Shown piece by piece: positions 8,380 to 16,163 of a stretch of 32,591 nt of DNA. Every line of letters begins with the position of its first letter. Position 1 is the stretch's first letter. The notes under the pieces are model-generated. The model saw only the letters and a program-made list of their open reading frames with translations. It was not told the origin of the DNA and did not search any database. Source of the stretch: Desulfuromusa sp. (lineage in GTDB: Bacteria > Desulfobacterota > Desulfuromonadia > Desulfuromonadales > Geopsychrobacteraceae); contig JAQIBX010000042.1 in assembly GCA_027858895.1 (NCBI GenBank), positions 1 through 32,591 of the forward strand, given 5' to 3'. A program made the translations under genes and the position numbers.

Positions 8380-9111
8380 ATGATTTATTCAATTAAAAAA
8401 GGGCAGGTCTGTCAGGGAGAACCTATTGGCATCCTCCTCTTGGATACGTGTGTTCCCTTCATCCCCGGAGACGTGGCCAATGCAACAACCTATGATTTCC
8501 CGGTTCGGTTCAAAAAGGTAGAAGGGTTTACTGTTGAAAAAGCGTTGAACCAGGAGCCAGAAGTCTATGACAGCCTGCTTGCAGCTGCCAGGGAACTCGT
8601 CACAGAAGGCGTTCGTGGATTAGCTGGAGACTGCGGTTTCATGGGTATTTTCCAGAACCGCTTAGCTGAAGATGTCGACGTTCCTGTATTTCTTTCAAGC
8701 ATGATTCAGATAGAATTAATTCTGCGCATGATTGGCGGAAAAAACAAGCTTGGTGTCGTCACAGCTGATTCAAGCAAGATTGGCCCAGAGATCCTCGAAG
8801 CCGTTGGGGTTACCAACAAAGATCGCCTCGTTTTCGGCGGACTGCAGGACAAACCTCATTTTATAGATTTTGCGATTAAAGAGATCGGCACTCTCGATAC
8901 CGATCTGGTTGTCCCGGAAATCATTAAAACAGCAAAAGACCTGGTTGCTTCCGATCAGGATATCAAAGCTATCCTGCTCGAATGCAGTCTATTGTCGCCT
9001 CACGCTCATGCAGTACAGCAGGCAGTCAATCTTCCAGTATTTGATTTCATCAGCCTGATTAACTACGCTTTTTCTGGAATCCAGACAAAAACATACACAG
9101 GCTTCATGTAA
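8380..9111 (+). CDS. Aspartate/glutamate racemase family protein (possible EutA counterpart)
   Basis: This 243-residue protein belongs to the Asp/Glu/hydantoin racemase and arylmalonate decarboxylase superfamily, which uses two cysteines as acid and base. Both candidate cysteines are visible: Cys85 in GDCGFMG and Cys202 in LLECSLLSP. The start ATG follows AAGGA. In hydroxyectoine degraders EutA belongs to this superfamily and lies next to eutB and eutC, and this gene directly precedes the EutB-like gene. It may therefore do the EutA job, which is not fully resolved in the literature. It could instead racemise diaminobutyrate or aspartate. I do not claim orthology with EutA, because its sequence resembles the broader family at least as well. 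Confidence 0.75.
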   Translation: MIYSIKKGQVCQGEPIGILLLDTCVPFIPGDVANATTYDFPVRFKKVEGFTVEKALNQEPEVYDSLLAAARELVTEGVRGLAGDCGFMGIFQNRLAEDVDVPVFLSSMIQIELILRMIGGKNKLGVVTADSSKIGPEILEAVGVTNKDRLVFGGLQDKPHFIDFAIKEIGTLDTDLVVPEIIKTAKDLVASDQDIKAILLECSLLSPHAHAVQQAVNLPVFDFISLINYAFSGIQTKTYTGFM

Positions 9112-9141
9112 TCAACTGCTAAACAAACCACATAAAGACAG

Positions 9142-9214
9142 GCAGTTGTTGCCATTTGATGCCAGCAACTGCTCAACCAAGATCGCAATCATCCTTAAGC
9201 AGTAACGCGATCTT
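9142..9214 (+). repeat. Two inverted repeats in the racemase-eutB gap
   Basis: GCAGTTGTTG (9142-9151) pairs with CAGCAACTGC (9163-9172) with one wobble, and AAGATCGC (9179-9186) pairs with GCGATCTT (9207-9214) over a 20-base loop. They occupy most of the 123-base gap before eutB. No T-run follows either. Likely mRNA structure; function unknown. Confidence 0.4.
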
Positions 9215-9234
9215 GACTTCATAAGGATAAACAG

Positions 9235-10227
9235 ATGGTGACATTACCAACCCTGATCAATGTCTATCAGGCAGCTGAACGCATTCAACATGTAATCCGC
9301 AAAACACCTATTTTTGAAGCGCCGGAATTAAAGGAATTAAGCGGAGCGGCATCAATTCACTATAAAATGGAATGTCTGCAGCAGACAGGAGCGTTCAAGG
9401 TTCGTGGTGCGGCCAACAAAATTCTCAGTCTGACAGATGAGGAAAAGCAACACGGTGTGATTACCTTTTCCACCGGCAATCATGGTAAGGCCGTTGCCTA
9501 TGTTGCCGGACAAATGGGCATTCGTGCAGTTGTCTGTCTTTCAGAAAAAGTCCCAACATACCGGGCAGATCTGATTCGCAGCCTGGGTGCGGAGGTGGCT
9601 GTTCAAGGCAAGTCTCAGGATGAAGCGGAAGAGAACTACTACCGAATTTTAAAAGACGAGGGATTGGCCCCTGTAGTTCCTTTTGATGACCCAATGGTCA
9701 TTGCCGGACAAGGGACAATTACTCTCGAGATTCTGGAAAAGCTACCAGATACAGACATGCTGTTGGTCCCACTATCAGGTGGAGGTTTAGTATCCGGCAT
9801 GGCTTTGGTCGCTAAACAGATTAACCCCGCTATCCATATTGTCGCCATCTCGCTCGAACGTTCACCCGCAATGTATGAAAGCCTGAAAGCGGGGAAACCG
9901 GTTCAAGTCGAAGAAAAAGGGTCTTTAGCAGATTCGCTGTTAGGTGGCATCGGTGTAGAAAATCACTACAACCTCCCCCTGATTGACCGCTATGTCGATG
10001 AACATATCCTCGTATCGGAAGACGATATCAAAACCGGCATGTATTCGGCTTACAATTCACAGCAAATGATTATTGAAGGCGCTGCGGCAGTTGGCATTGG
10101 AGCTATCATCAACAAGAAGCTCGATGTGACTGGAAAAAATGTCGTTTCAATATTGAGTGGACGCAGTATCGACACCCGCAGATATCTGCAGGTAATTGCA
10201 GAGCAACAACGTGTAGGAGAAAAATGA
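9235..10227 (+). CDS. eutB: EutB-like PLP-dependent threonine dehydratase family protein
   Basis: This fold-type II PLP enzyme (330 residues) resembles catabolic threonine/serine ammonia-lyase. It shows the PLP lysine in GAFKVRGAANK (Lys55), the STGNHGKA motif (79-86) and the phosphate-binding SGGGLVSG loop (181-188). Two arginine/lysine-rich cofactor loops are ordinary. No C-terminal ACT regulatory domain is present, which fits a catabolic enzyme. Hydroxyectoine degraders carry EutB of this family with EutC and EutA, thought to deal with the hydroxyl group. The gene follows the racemase-family gene and its stop overlaps the EutC-like start. The ATG follows AAGGA. A plain threonine dehydratase is the alternative, but the neighbourhood favours EutB. 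Confidence 0.85.
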   Translation: MVTLPTLINVYQAAERIQHVIRKTPIFEAPELKELSGAASIHYKMECLQQTGAFKVRGAANKILSLTDEEKQHGVITFSTGNHGKAVAYVAGQMGIRAVVCLSEKVPTYRADLIRSLGAEVAVQGKSQDEAEENYYRILKDEGLAPVVPFDDPMVIAGQGTITLEILEKLPDTDMLLVPLSGGGLVSGMALVAKQINPAIHIVAISLERSPAMYESLKAGKPVQVEEKGSLADSLLGGIGVENHYNLPLIDRYVDEHILVSEDDIKTGMYSAYNSQQMIIEGAAAVGIGAIINKKLDVTGKNVVSILSGRSIDTRRYLQVIAEQQRVGEK

Positions 10228-11210
10228 TGATCCGTATACTGTCAGAAACAGAAATCAAACAACTCGCAAAGCTCGACCTCGATGTCATTGCCGCAATTGA
10301 ATCAGGTTTCAGCAAACTGGCTGAAGGCAATGCTACAGTTCCTCCGATCATGATGATTCCAGTTCCGGAAAAAGATGGTGAAGTTGACATCAAAAGTGCC
10401 TTCATCAAAGGGATCCCCAATCTGGCTGTCAAGGTTGCTTCTGGCTTTTTCGAGAATCCAAAGATCGGGCTTCCGTCCCAGAGTGGTCAGATGCTGGTCA
10501 TCAGTGCCGAAACCGGATTTTTGCAAGCGGTTCTTCTGGATAACGGTTACCTGACCCAGATTCGAACCGGAGCGGCAGGAGCCGTTGCAGCAAAATATCT
10601 TGCCCCTGAGGTTGTAGAAAATGTTGGCGTTATCGGCACTGGAGTACAAGCCCGTTTCCAAATGGAAGCTCTCTTTCTGGTACGGCCATTCAAAACCATC
10701 CGAATTTTCTCCCGCTACAGCGAAGAGGCTAAAGACGCATATGCCGAAGAAATGAGCGCCAAACTTGGCGTGAATGTCATCAAATGCGACTCTGTTGCTG
10801 AAGTCGTCAAAGAAAGTTCAGTTGTTGTAACCACCACCCCTTCAAGAGAAGGCTTCATCACCAAAGAGATGCTCCACCCTGGACTGCACATTACTGCCAT
10901 GGGAAGCGACACGGAAGAAAAGCAGGAGCTACATCCTGAAATTCTGGGCATGGCTGATGGCCTGTTTTGTGATCTACACAGTCAAAGTGAGCGTTTGGGT
11001 GAATTGCGCTCAGGCTATGAATCTGGTTCCATTTCGACAGCAACGACCGTGACTGAATTGGGAGAAATCATCAATAAGGTCAAACCAGGTCGCACAGACA
11101 AAGACCAGATCACCATCTGTGATCTAACCGGTGTTGGAGTTCAGGATACGATGATTGCTGTCAAACTTTATGACACTGCAGAAGAGAAAGATCTTGGTAT
11201 AAAAATCTGA
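10224..11210 (+). CDS. eutC: EutC-like ornithine cyclodeaminase/mu-crystallin family protein
   Basis: This 328-residue protein has the ornithine cyclodeaminase/mu-crystallin architecture: an N-terminal substrate-binding region with KVASGFFENP, the QIRTGAAGAVAAKYL segment and an NAD-binding Rossmann motif VIGTGVQARFQMEAL around residues 133-150. Family members act on cyclic imines or amino acids with NAD(P). In hydroxyectoine loci EutC is the partner of EutB. The start overlaps the eutB stop in ATGATGA; a second in-frame ATG at 10227 has slightly better spacing from AGGAGA, so the start could be one codon later. Overlap suggests coupled synthesis. The exact reaction of EutB/EutC on hydroxyectoine is unsettled. 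Confidence 0.85.
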   Translation: MMIRILSETEIKQLAKLDLDVIAAIESGFSKLAEGNATVPPIMMIPVPEKDGEVDIKSAFIKGIPNLAVKVASGFFENPKIGLPSQSGQMLVISAETGFLQAVLLDNGYLTQIRTGAAGAVAAKYLAPEVVENVGVIGTGVQARFQMEALFLVRPFKTIRIFSRYSEEAKDAYAEEMSAKLGVNVIKCDSVAEVVKESSVVVTTTPSREGFITKEMLHPGLHITAMGSDTEEKQELHPEILGMADGLFCDLHSQSERLGELRSGYESGSISTATTVTELGEIINKVKPGRTDKDQITICDLTGVGVQDTMIAVKLYDTAEEKDLGIKI

Positions 11211-11263
11211 TTTTCCTGCTTCAGCTATCGAGCCATCACAACTTATTACCCGATATGGCATCG

Positions 11264-11290
11264 ACTCAGGCTGCTGGAGACAGCCTGAGT
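11264..11290 (+). terminator. Hairpin after eutC
   Basis: ACTCAGGCTG (11264-11273) and its exact complement (11281-11290) enclose a 7-base loop, 54 bases after the eutC stop. There is no T-run, so termination would be weak or factor-assisted. A separate promoter follows at 11378, consistent with a transcription unit boundary here. Confidence 0.5.
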
Positions 11291-11377
11291 TGCCAAGCAA
11301 CGCTCAGCTATAGCTTTCTTTTATAAACCAATCAGTTACAAATCACCGTAACACCTCAAAAGAGAGCTATTTTATGA

Positions 11378-11405
11378 TTGACTTGAAAGTGAAAATTGCT
11401 ACAAT
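11378..11405 (+). promoter_or_regulatory. Sigma-70-type promoter for the proline-racemase-family gene
   Basis: TTGACT (11378-11383) and TACAAT (11400-11405) are separated by 16 bases, and the gene start lies 60 bases after the -10 box. This is the best promoter-like match inside the catabolic locus. It also rules out a translation start upstream of the -10 box. Confidence 0.6.
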
Positions 11406-11464
11406 CTGCACACTGTGTCACTATTAAAACGCACGTTCATATAGTGAACACACGGGAGAGTGTC

Positions 11465-12478
11465 ATGGAATCAGGAAAAAACTTTAAGGAAAACAACCTT
11501 CGCGTCATTCAAAATTATTTCGGCAGCAACACCCCTGAAAAACTCCATATTGACAACATCACTTATGATGGTGATGATCATTTGATCACCTATACCGAAA
11601 TTGATATTCCTGGTGACAGTTTACTTGAGCAAATGGATTATATGGAAGAGAGCATGGACAACATTCGCTTACAGTTGCTTGGCGATGACCCAACCAACTG
11701 TAGCGACCTGATTGTTCCTCCAAAAGATCCACGTGCCGTTGCCGGTTACATCATTATGGAAACCATGGGTTATCCTCCATTCTCCGGCTCTAATACCTTG
11801 GCCGCTGGGTATTCACTGTTACAAAACGGCTTTGTTGAGCAAAAAGACGGAAAGCACAGTTTTTACATCGAGTGTGCAGCCGGGCTGTCAGAGATCACCT
11901 ACGAATCAATCAATGGTGAGATCAAAATGATCAGCATCACTGGGCAGGACGTTTACCTGGCACACGACGGCCTGGAACTGACCATCTGCGGCAAACAGGT
12001 CAAAGTACCAGTTGTTTACAGTGGCGGGTTCTACCTGATGATCCCAAGCAAAGAGATTCCAACCGAGTTGAAGCAGGAAAACTACGACGAATTCATCAAA
12101 ATCGGTAAAAAATCAGTCGATGATGCTCGTGCACTCTACTATCCCAAGCACCTGACCGTTGGTGATGTTGGCCCGATTCCTTTTGCCAATTTTATGGAAG
12201 ACAAGCAAGAAGCCGGTCATTATGTCGGCGCAACCTTCGTCTATCCCGATTGTATCTGCTACTGCCCGACCGGAACTGGTTCTTCAGCTCACACTCTGAT
12301 GCGCTACGTCGCCGGTGAAGTCAAAGTTGGTGATCGCGTCGAAGTTCAGTCCCCTATCGGCTCAACCATGTACATTGACATCCTCGGTGCGGATAAGCTC
12401 GAAGACCGCCCAAGACTTCAAGTCAGAATTAACGGTCTTCCAACTCCAAAAGAAGTAGGTATCCAGGCCATCGCCTAA
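11465..12478 (+). CDS. Proline racemase superfamily protein with Ser/Thr in place of both catalytic cysteines
   Basis: The protein (337 residues from ATG 11465, after GGGAGAG) has the length and fold signature of the proline racemase/hydroxyproline epimerase/3-hydroxyproline dehydratase superfamily. The first catalytic motif, normally (C/S)GH, reads PPFSGSNTLAAG with Ser107 and also Ser109 where histidine is usual. The second, normally DRSPCGTG, reads CYCPTGTGSS with Thr269 in place of cysteine and no aspartate. Cys-Cys pairs racemise, Cys-Thr pairs dehydrate; a Ser-Thr pair fits neither well-studied group. It lies between eutBC and the TfrAB-like genes, with its own promoter and a terminator, so a role in hydroxyectoine or diaminobutyrate-derived intermediates is plausible. 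Substrate and reaction are unknown. Confidence 0.8.
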   Translation: MESGKNFKENNLRVIQNYFGSNTPEKLHIDNITYDGDDHLITYTEIDIPGDSLLEQMDYMEESMDNIRLQLLGDDPTNCSDLIVPPKDPRAVAGYIIMETMGYPPFSGSNTLAAGYSLLQNGFVEQKDGKHSFYIECAAGLSEITYESINGEIKMISITGQDVYLAHDGLELTICGKQVKVPVVYSGGFYLMIPSKEIPTELKQENYDEFIKIGKKSVDDARALYYPKHLTVGDVGPIPFANFMEDKQEAGHYVGATFVYPDCICYCPTGTGSSAHTLMRYVAGEVKVGDRVEVQSPIGSTMYIDILGADKLEDRPRLQVRINGLPTPKEVGIQAIA

Positions 12479-12490
12479 TTAATTTTCTCC

Positions 12491-12556
12491 TGGCCCGATG
12501 AATTGGCGGCAGATCCTGAACCGACCCTGCCAAAAATTCACGGGGCCATTTTTTCT
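12491..12556 (+). terminator. Intrinsic terminator after the proline-racemase-family gene
   Basis: TGGCCC (12491-12496) pairs with GGGCCA (12543-12548), extended by AATT pairing inside, with a nested GGCAG/CTGCC hairpin. Six T bases follow directly (12549-12554). This is the clearest terminator in the catabolic locus and suggests the TfrA-like gene has its own promoter; a TATAAT at 12590-12595 could be its -10 box, although no good -35 box is visible. Confidence 0.7.
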
Positions 12557-12637
12557 TAAGTTTCAGCCGCTTAAATCGGTCGTTGAGATTATAATATTTA
12601 GAAAACTGGTTATCATTTTTGCTCCGGGAGATTGTGA

Positions 12638-14320
12638 ATGAAGTTCACTGAAACAGACGTATTGGTGATCGGCTCAGGAGCTGCAGGTTTTTATGCGGCA
12701 ATCCGAGCAGCCGAATCCGGTCTGCGGGTCACCCTGTGGGAAAAAGGCCTTGCTGGCCGAAGTGGCGGTACCGTCAGTGGTGCTGGTCCATCGGCCTACG
12801 GTCCCTTTAGTGATCCGGAAGACTCAACCGACAGCCACTTCCGTAATACGGTTGAAGGCGGGTCTTACCTGAGCGATCAGCCTCTGGTTCGTGTCCTTGT
12901 CGAGGAAACACAGCACCGCATTCAGGAGTTGGAAGACTGGGGTATCCGCTTTGATAAAAACAGCGACGGCTCCTATGTAATTTACCTTGCAGGTGGTCAC
13001 AGTTACCCACGCGTTATGGCAATCAGTGACCGCGTTGGGCTGCAAATGTGCAAGGTTCTACGTACAAAACTTCACACTTTCAAAAATGTTACTTTTGGTG
13101 AAGACATGCTCGCAACCAAAATTATGGTCGAAGTTGGACGTGTCTGCGGTGCCGTCGGCGTTGATTTCCGCAATGGTGAAACAGTCAGCATGAACACCCC
13201 GTCCGTTGTTTTGGCAACAGGTGGTGTCGGCCAACTCTACCCGGTCACCAGTAACCCAATTCAAGTTACTGGCGACGGCATGGCGATCGCATATGAAGCA
13301 GGCGCAAACCTGCTCAATATGGAGCAGGTCCAATTCTTCCCATGTGGCCTGGTTCATCCACCTTCCCTGAAAGGTTTCATTCTGGGCATCCAGGAATGTG
13401 CCAAACTGTATAACAAAGACAACGAACGCTTCATGGAAAAATATGAGCCCGAAAAACTTGAGCTCACCACCCGTGACCGTCTGGCTCGCGCAATCCATTC
13501 AGAAATAACCGCTGGCCGCGGGACCGAGCACGGCGGTGTCTGGCTTGATGCAATCGACCTGGGCGATGACACCTACAAGAGCTTTATGCACGAAATTGAA
13601 GTCACTGCCGAACGTGGTTACGACTATCGCGAGAAACGTCTTGAAATTGCTCCATCTGTTCATTACTTCATGGGTGGTGTTGAGATCGATACCGACGCCA
13701 GTTCATCGGTCCCAGGCCTGTTTTCTGCCGGCGAATGCTCCGGTGGACTTCAGGGCGGTAACCGCCTCAGCGGTAACGCTCTGTCAGAGTTGCTGGTCTT
13801 CGGCTCGCGTGCCGGTGAGGCTGCTGTCAAACATGCCAAAAATACGACTCTTGCTTCCTGCGAAGAGCAGGGCAAAGCTGAAAAAGATCGAATTCTCGAG
13901 AGCCTCAATCGCCCTAAATCGGACATGACGCCGAATAAAGGCAAAAATCGACTACGTAAAATCATGGCTGATTACATGGGTGTTACCCGAACCGGTGAAG
14001 GCCTTGAAAAAGCGGTAAAAGAGATGCAGAAACTTAAGGAGCTATTGCCCACTATCTACGTTCAGGGGACAGCAGTCCAGTTCAACCAGAGTCTGCAATC
14101 TTACCTTGAGCTTGAAAAAATGGTGACAATCTCTCAAGCAATGATTGAATCAGCGATAATAAGAAAAGAGAGCCGTGGTGCACACTTCCGCGAAGACTAT
14201 CCAGAATGGGACACAGCCACTGCACCACAGTGTACCCTGGCCAGCCTCGAAGGCAGTGAGCCTGTCATCAGGACCAGACCGGTAAAGATGACGGAAATTC
14301 CGCCGGGACAATCGGCTTAA
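12638..14320 (+). CDS. Fumarate reductase/succinate dehydrogenase-type flavoprotein, TfrA-like
   Basis: This 560-residue FAD protein belongs to the SdhA/FrdA/NadB/TfrA group, and its length matches thiol:fumarate reductase subunit A of methanogens. The FAD Rossmann motif is VLVIGSGAAGFYAAIRAA (8-25). Where covalent FAD enzymes have a histidine, this one reads GRSGGTVSGAG, so FAD is probably noncovalent as in TfrA. The catalytic region reads ITAGRGTEHGGVWLD, and the C-terminal FAD segment SVHYFMGGVEID then GLFSAGECSGGLQGGNRLSG keeps the active-site histidine and arginine. It pairs with the Fe-S protein 22 bases downstream. No membrane anchor is encoded, so the complex should be soluble. It may reduce fumarate derived from aspartate, or another unsaturated acid of the pathway. 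The function within the locus is inferred. Confidence 0.85.
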   Translation: MKFTETDVLVIGSGAAGFYAAIRAAESGLRVTLWEKGLAGRSGGTVSGAGPSAYGPFSDPEDSTDSHFRNTVEGGSYLSDQPLVRVLVEETQHRIQELEDWGIRFDKNSDGSYVIYLAGGHSYPRVMAISDRVGLQMCKVLRTKLHTFKNVTFGEDMLATKIMVEVGRVCGAVGVDFRNGETVSMNTPSVVLATGGVGQLYPVTSNPIQVTGDGMAIAYEAGANLLNMEQVQFFPCGLVHPPSLKGFILGIQECAKLYNKDNERFMEKYEPEKLELTTRDRLARAIHSEITAGRGTEHGGVWLDAIDLGDDTYKSFMHEIEVTAERGYDYREKRLEIAPSVHYFMGGVEIDTDASSSVPGLFSAGECSGGLQGGNRLSGNALSELLVFGSRAGEAAVKHAKNTTLASCEEQGKAEKDRILESLNRPKSDMTPNKGKNRLRKIMADYMGVTRTGEGLEKAVKEMQKLKELLPTIYVQGTAVQFNQSLQSYLELEKMVTISQAMIESAIIRKESRGAHFREDYPEWDTATAPQCTLASLEGSEPVIRTRPVKMTEIPPGQSA

Positions 14321-14341
14321 TCAGAGATACAAGGTGATATC

Positions 14342-15973
14342 ATGACACAAACCTTTAAGGTCATTGTTGACCGCTATGATCCGGAAACCAAAAAGGCTTC
14401 TGCTCAGACATACGAGGTCGAGTTCATTCCCAGCCAGACAGTGCTGCAGACCCTGAACTTTATTCGTGATAACCTCGATGATAGCGTTTCGTTCCGGTCA
14501 TCCTGCCAAGGTGCCAAATGTGGAAGCTGCGCTGTTGCACTTAATGGCAAACCGGTTCTGGCCTGTAATACCATGATTGACGGCCAAGACATCACAATCA
14601 GCCCTCTGCCAAACTTCCCGGTTATTAACGATCTGGTCGTTGATCGTACAGAGTGCGAAGATGATTTTTTCAAGATGCTGGCGCAAACGGGATCTTGCGA
14701 AGGATCCTGCAATGGGCACGCTCACAAAGAGCCAGAAGCGGTCCTGTACGAATCTAAAATCAACTACGACAACCTGTCCCGTTGTCTCGGCTGTATGGTC
14801 TGCACCTCAGCTTGTCCGTACAACGCTCAGATGTCTGAGAATGGCCCGAATCCATCGATGCTCGTCAGTGTTATGAGCTCAGGGGTGCTAACCAAAAAGG
14901 ATGGACAACTGGCCTTCCCAATCGGCAAGAACATCGACTATTGCAGCCTTTGCCTGAATTGTTACACCGCCTGTCCTGCAGGTGTTCATCTGAACCGTGC
15001 CAATACCCAGAGCAAGGATGCCTACGTTCAGACCAAGGGACAGAAGCTCCGTGACCGTCTGCTTGGCCATGCTGAATTTGCTGATAAAGCAGCAACCTTA
15101 ACTCCTGGATTAAACAATGCTCTGGTCAAGAGTCCTCTGGTTCGTACAACCCTGGAAAAGATCCTGGGTATCAGCAGTCAGCCATCGATGGTCAAGTTTT
15201 CCAAGCCATTGACGACCCAGAGACCAGTTGCCAAGCAACCAAGTTCAATTGCCAAGAAACACAAGGTTGCCTTCTTTACCGGTTGCTATGCCCGCTACAA
15301 TGATACCGACGCTGGCCTGGACGCTATCACTGTTCTTGAAAAACTGGGGATTCAGGTTGAAGTTCCAGAGCAGTCCTGTTGTGGTCTGCCGCTTATCGGT
15401 AACGGCGACATGGCAACAGCTGAACAAAAAGCCCGCACCAACGTTGCTGCATTCAAGCCATGGGTTGATAAAGGCTACGATATCGTCACAACCTGTACCA
15501 GTTGCAGTCTGATGCTTAAAACTGAATACACAGAAGTGTTTAGGATCAAAGCAGCCGAGGGTCTGGCCGGTTGCACCTACGATCTGGCTGAATACATCAA
15601 TAAGCTGGTCGATAGTAATGAAATTGAGCTGAACCTGACCTCGATCCCAATGCAAACCGCCTATCATACTCCATGTCACCTGAAATCACAGAAGATCGGA
15701 TTACCGTTCATCGAACTGTTGAATAAGATCCCGGATTTTAAGATTGACGTCATGGACGCCAAGTGTTGTGGTCAATCGGGAAGTTACGGCTACAAAGCTG
15801 AGAAGTATCCGATCAGTGAAGCGGTCGGGAACGAACTGAAGGAATCAATAGAAAAACTCAAGCCGGAAATCGGACTGAGCGAATGTGGTCCATGTCAACT
15901 CCGGATGCATGATGTCTCAGGCCTGCCTGTTGTACATCCAGTATCGATTTTACGGCGTGCATTGAAGGAATAA
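14342..15973 (+). CDS. TfrB-like fusion: FrdB-type iron-sulfur domain plus HdrB-type CCG domains
   Basis: This 543-residue protein joins an FrdB/SdhB-like half to an HdrB/GlpC-like half, the architecture of methanogen TfrB. An N-terminal [2Fe-2S] ferredoxin domain uses Cys55, 60, 63 and 75. Two [4Fe-4S] sites follow: Cys148/151/154/158 and Cys201/204/207/211. The C-terminal half has two complete cysteine-rich CCG domains: Cys315, 346/347, 385/388 and Cys445, 475/476, 515/518, the pattern that binds noncubane clusters in HdrB. An extra pair, Cys119 and Cys123, is not part of these sites. It would carry electrons between the flavoprotein and a thiol/disulfide or other soluble partner. In methanogens the partner is CoM/CoB thiols, which bacteria lack, so the physiological electron partner is unknown. 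Confidence 0.88.
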   Translation: MTQTFKVIVDRYDPETKKASAQTYEVEFIPSQTVLQTLNFIRDNLDDSVSFRSSCQGAKCGSCAVALNGKPVLACNTMIDGQDITISPLPNFPVINDLVVDRTECEDDFFKMLAQTGSCEGSCNGHAHKEPEAVLYESKINYDNLSRCLGCMVCTSACPYNAQMSENGPNPSMLVSVMSSGVLTKKDGQLAFPIGKNIDYCSLCLNCYTACPAGVHLNRANTQSKDAYVQTKGQKLRDRLLGHAEFADKAATLTPGLNNALVKSPLVRTTLEKILGISSQPSMVKFSKPLTTQRPVAKQPSSIAKKHKVAFFTGCYARYNDTDAGLDAITVLEKLGIQVEVPEQSCCGLPLIGNGDMATAEQKARTNVAAFKPWVDKGYDIVTTCTSCSLMLKTEYTEVFRIKAAEGLAGCTYDLAEYINKLVDSNEIELNLTSIPMQTAYHTPCHLKSQKIGLPFIELLNKIPDFKIDVMDAKCCGQSGSYGYKAEKYPISEAVGNELKESIEKLKPEIGLSECGPCQLRMHDVSGLPVVHPVSILRRALKE

Positions 15974-16039
15974 GCTCATGACTGAGTGCCTAGTCGAAGT
16001 GTCAGATGGGGACTCAATCGCTTCATATGAAATGAATAA

Positions 16040-16059
16040 CCCCGCAGCAAGCTTCGGGG
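16040..16059 (+). repeat. Short GC hairpin after the TfrB-like gene
   Basis: CCCCG (16040-16044) pairs with CGGGG (16055-16059), 66 bases after the stop; only a few T bases follow. A 10-base palindrome TTCATATGAA (16022-16031) lies just upstream and could be an operator. Weak evidence for either. Confidence 0.3.
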
Positions 16060-16095
16060 AATTGAACCCTCTTTGAGATTAAAAACAGGTATTTA

Positions 16096-16124
16096 CTGTC
16101 AAGGTTTCTTCTGCTATCTATAAA
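16096..16124 (+). promoter_or_regulatory. Possible promoter for the aspartate kinase gene
   Basis: CTGTCA (16096-16101) and TATAAA (16119-16124) have a 17-base spacer, and the gene starts 39 bases later. The -35 box matches four of six consensus bases. No lysine-riboswitch-like structure was recognised in the 190-base gap. Confidence 0.4.
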
Positions 16125-16163
16125 TAACCTGCAGAAACCGTCACCACAAGAAGGAGCTACACT

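Noticed and set aside
15974-16163. Lysine riboswitch upstream of the aspartate kinase gene
   Set aside because: Only a weak 5-bp hairpin and a short palindrome are visible; none of the conserved lysine-riboswitch core was recognised.
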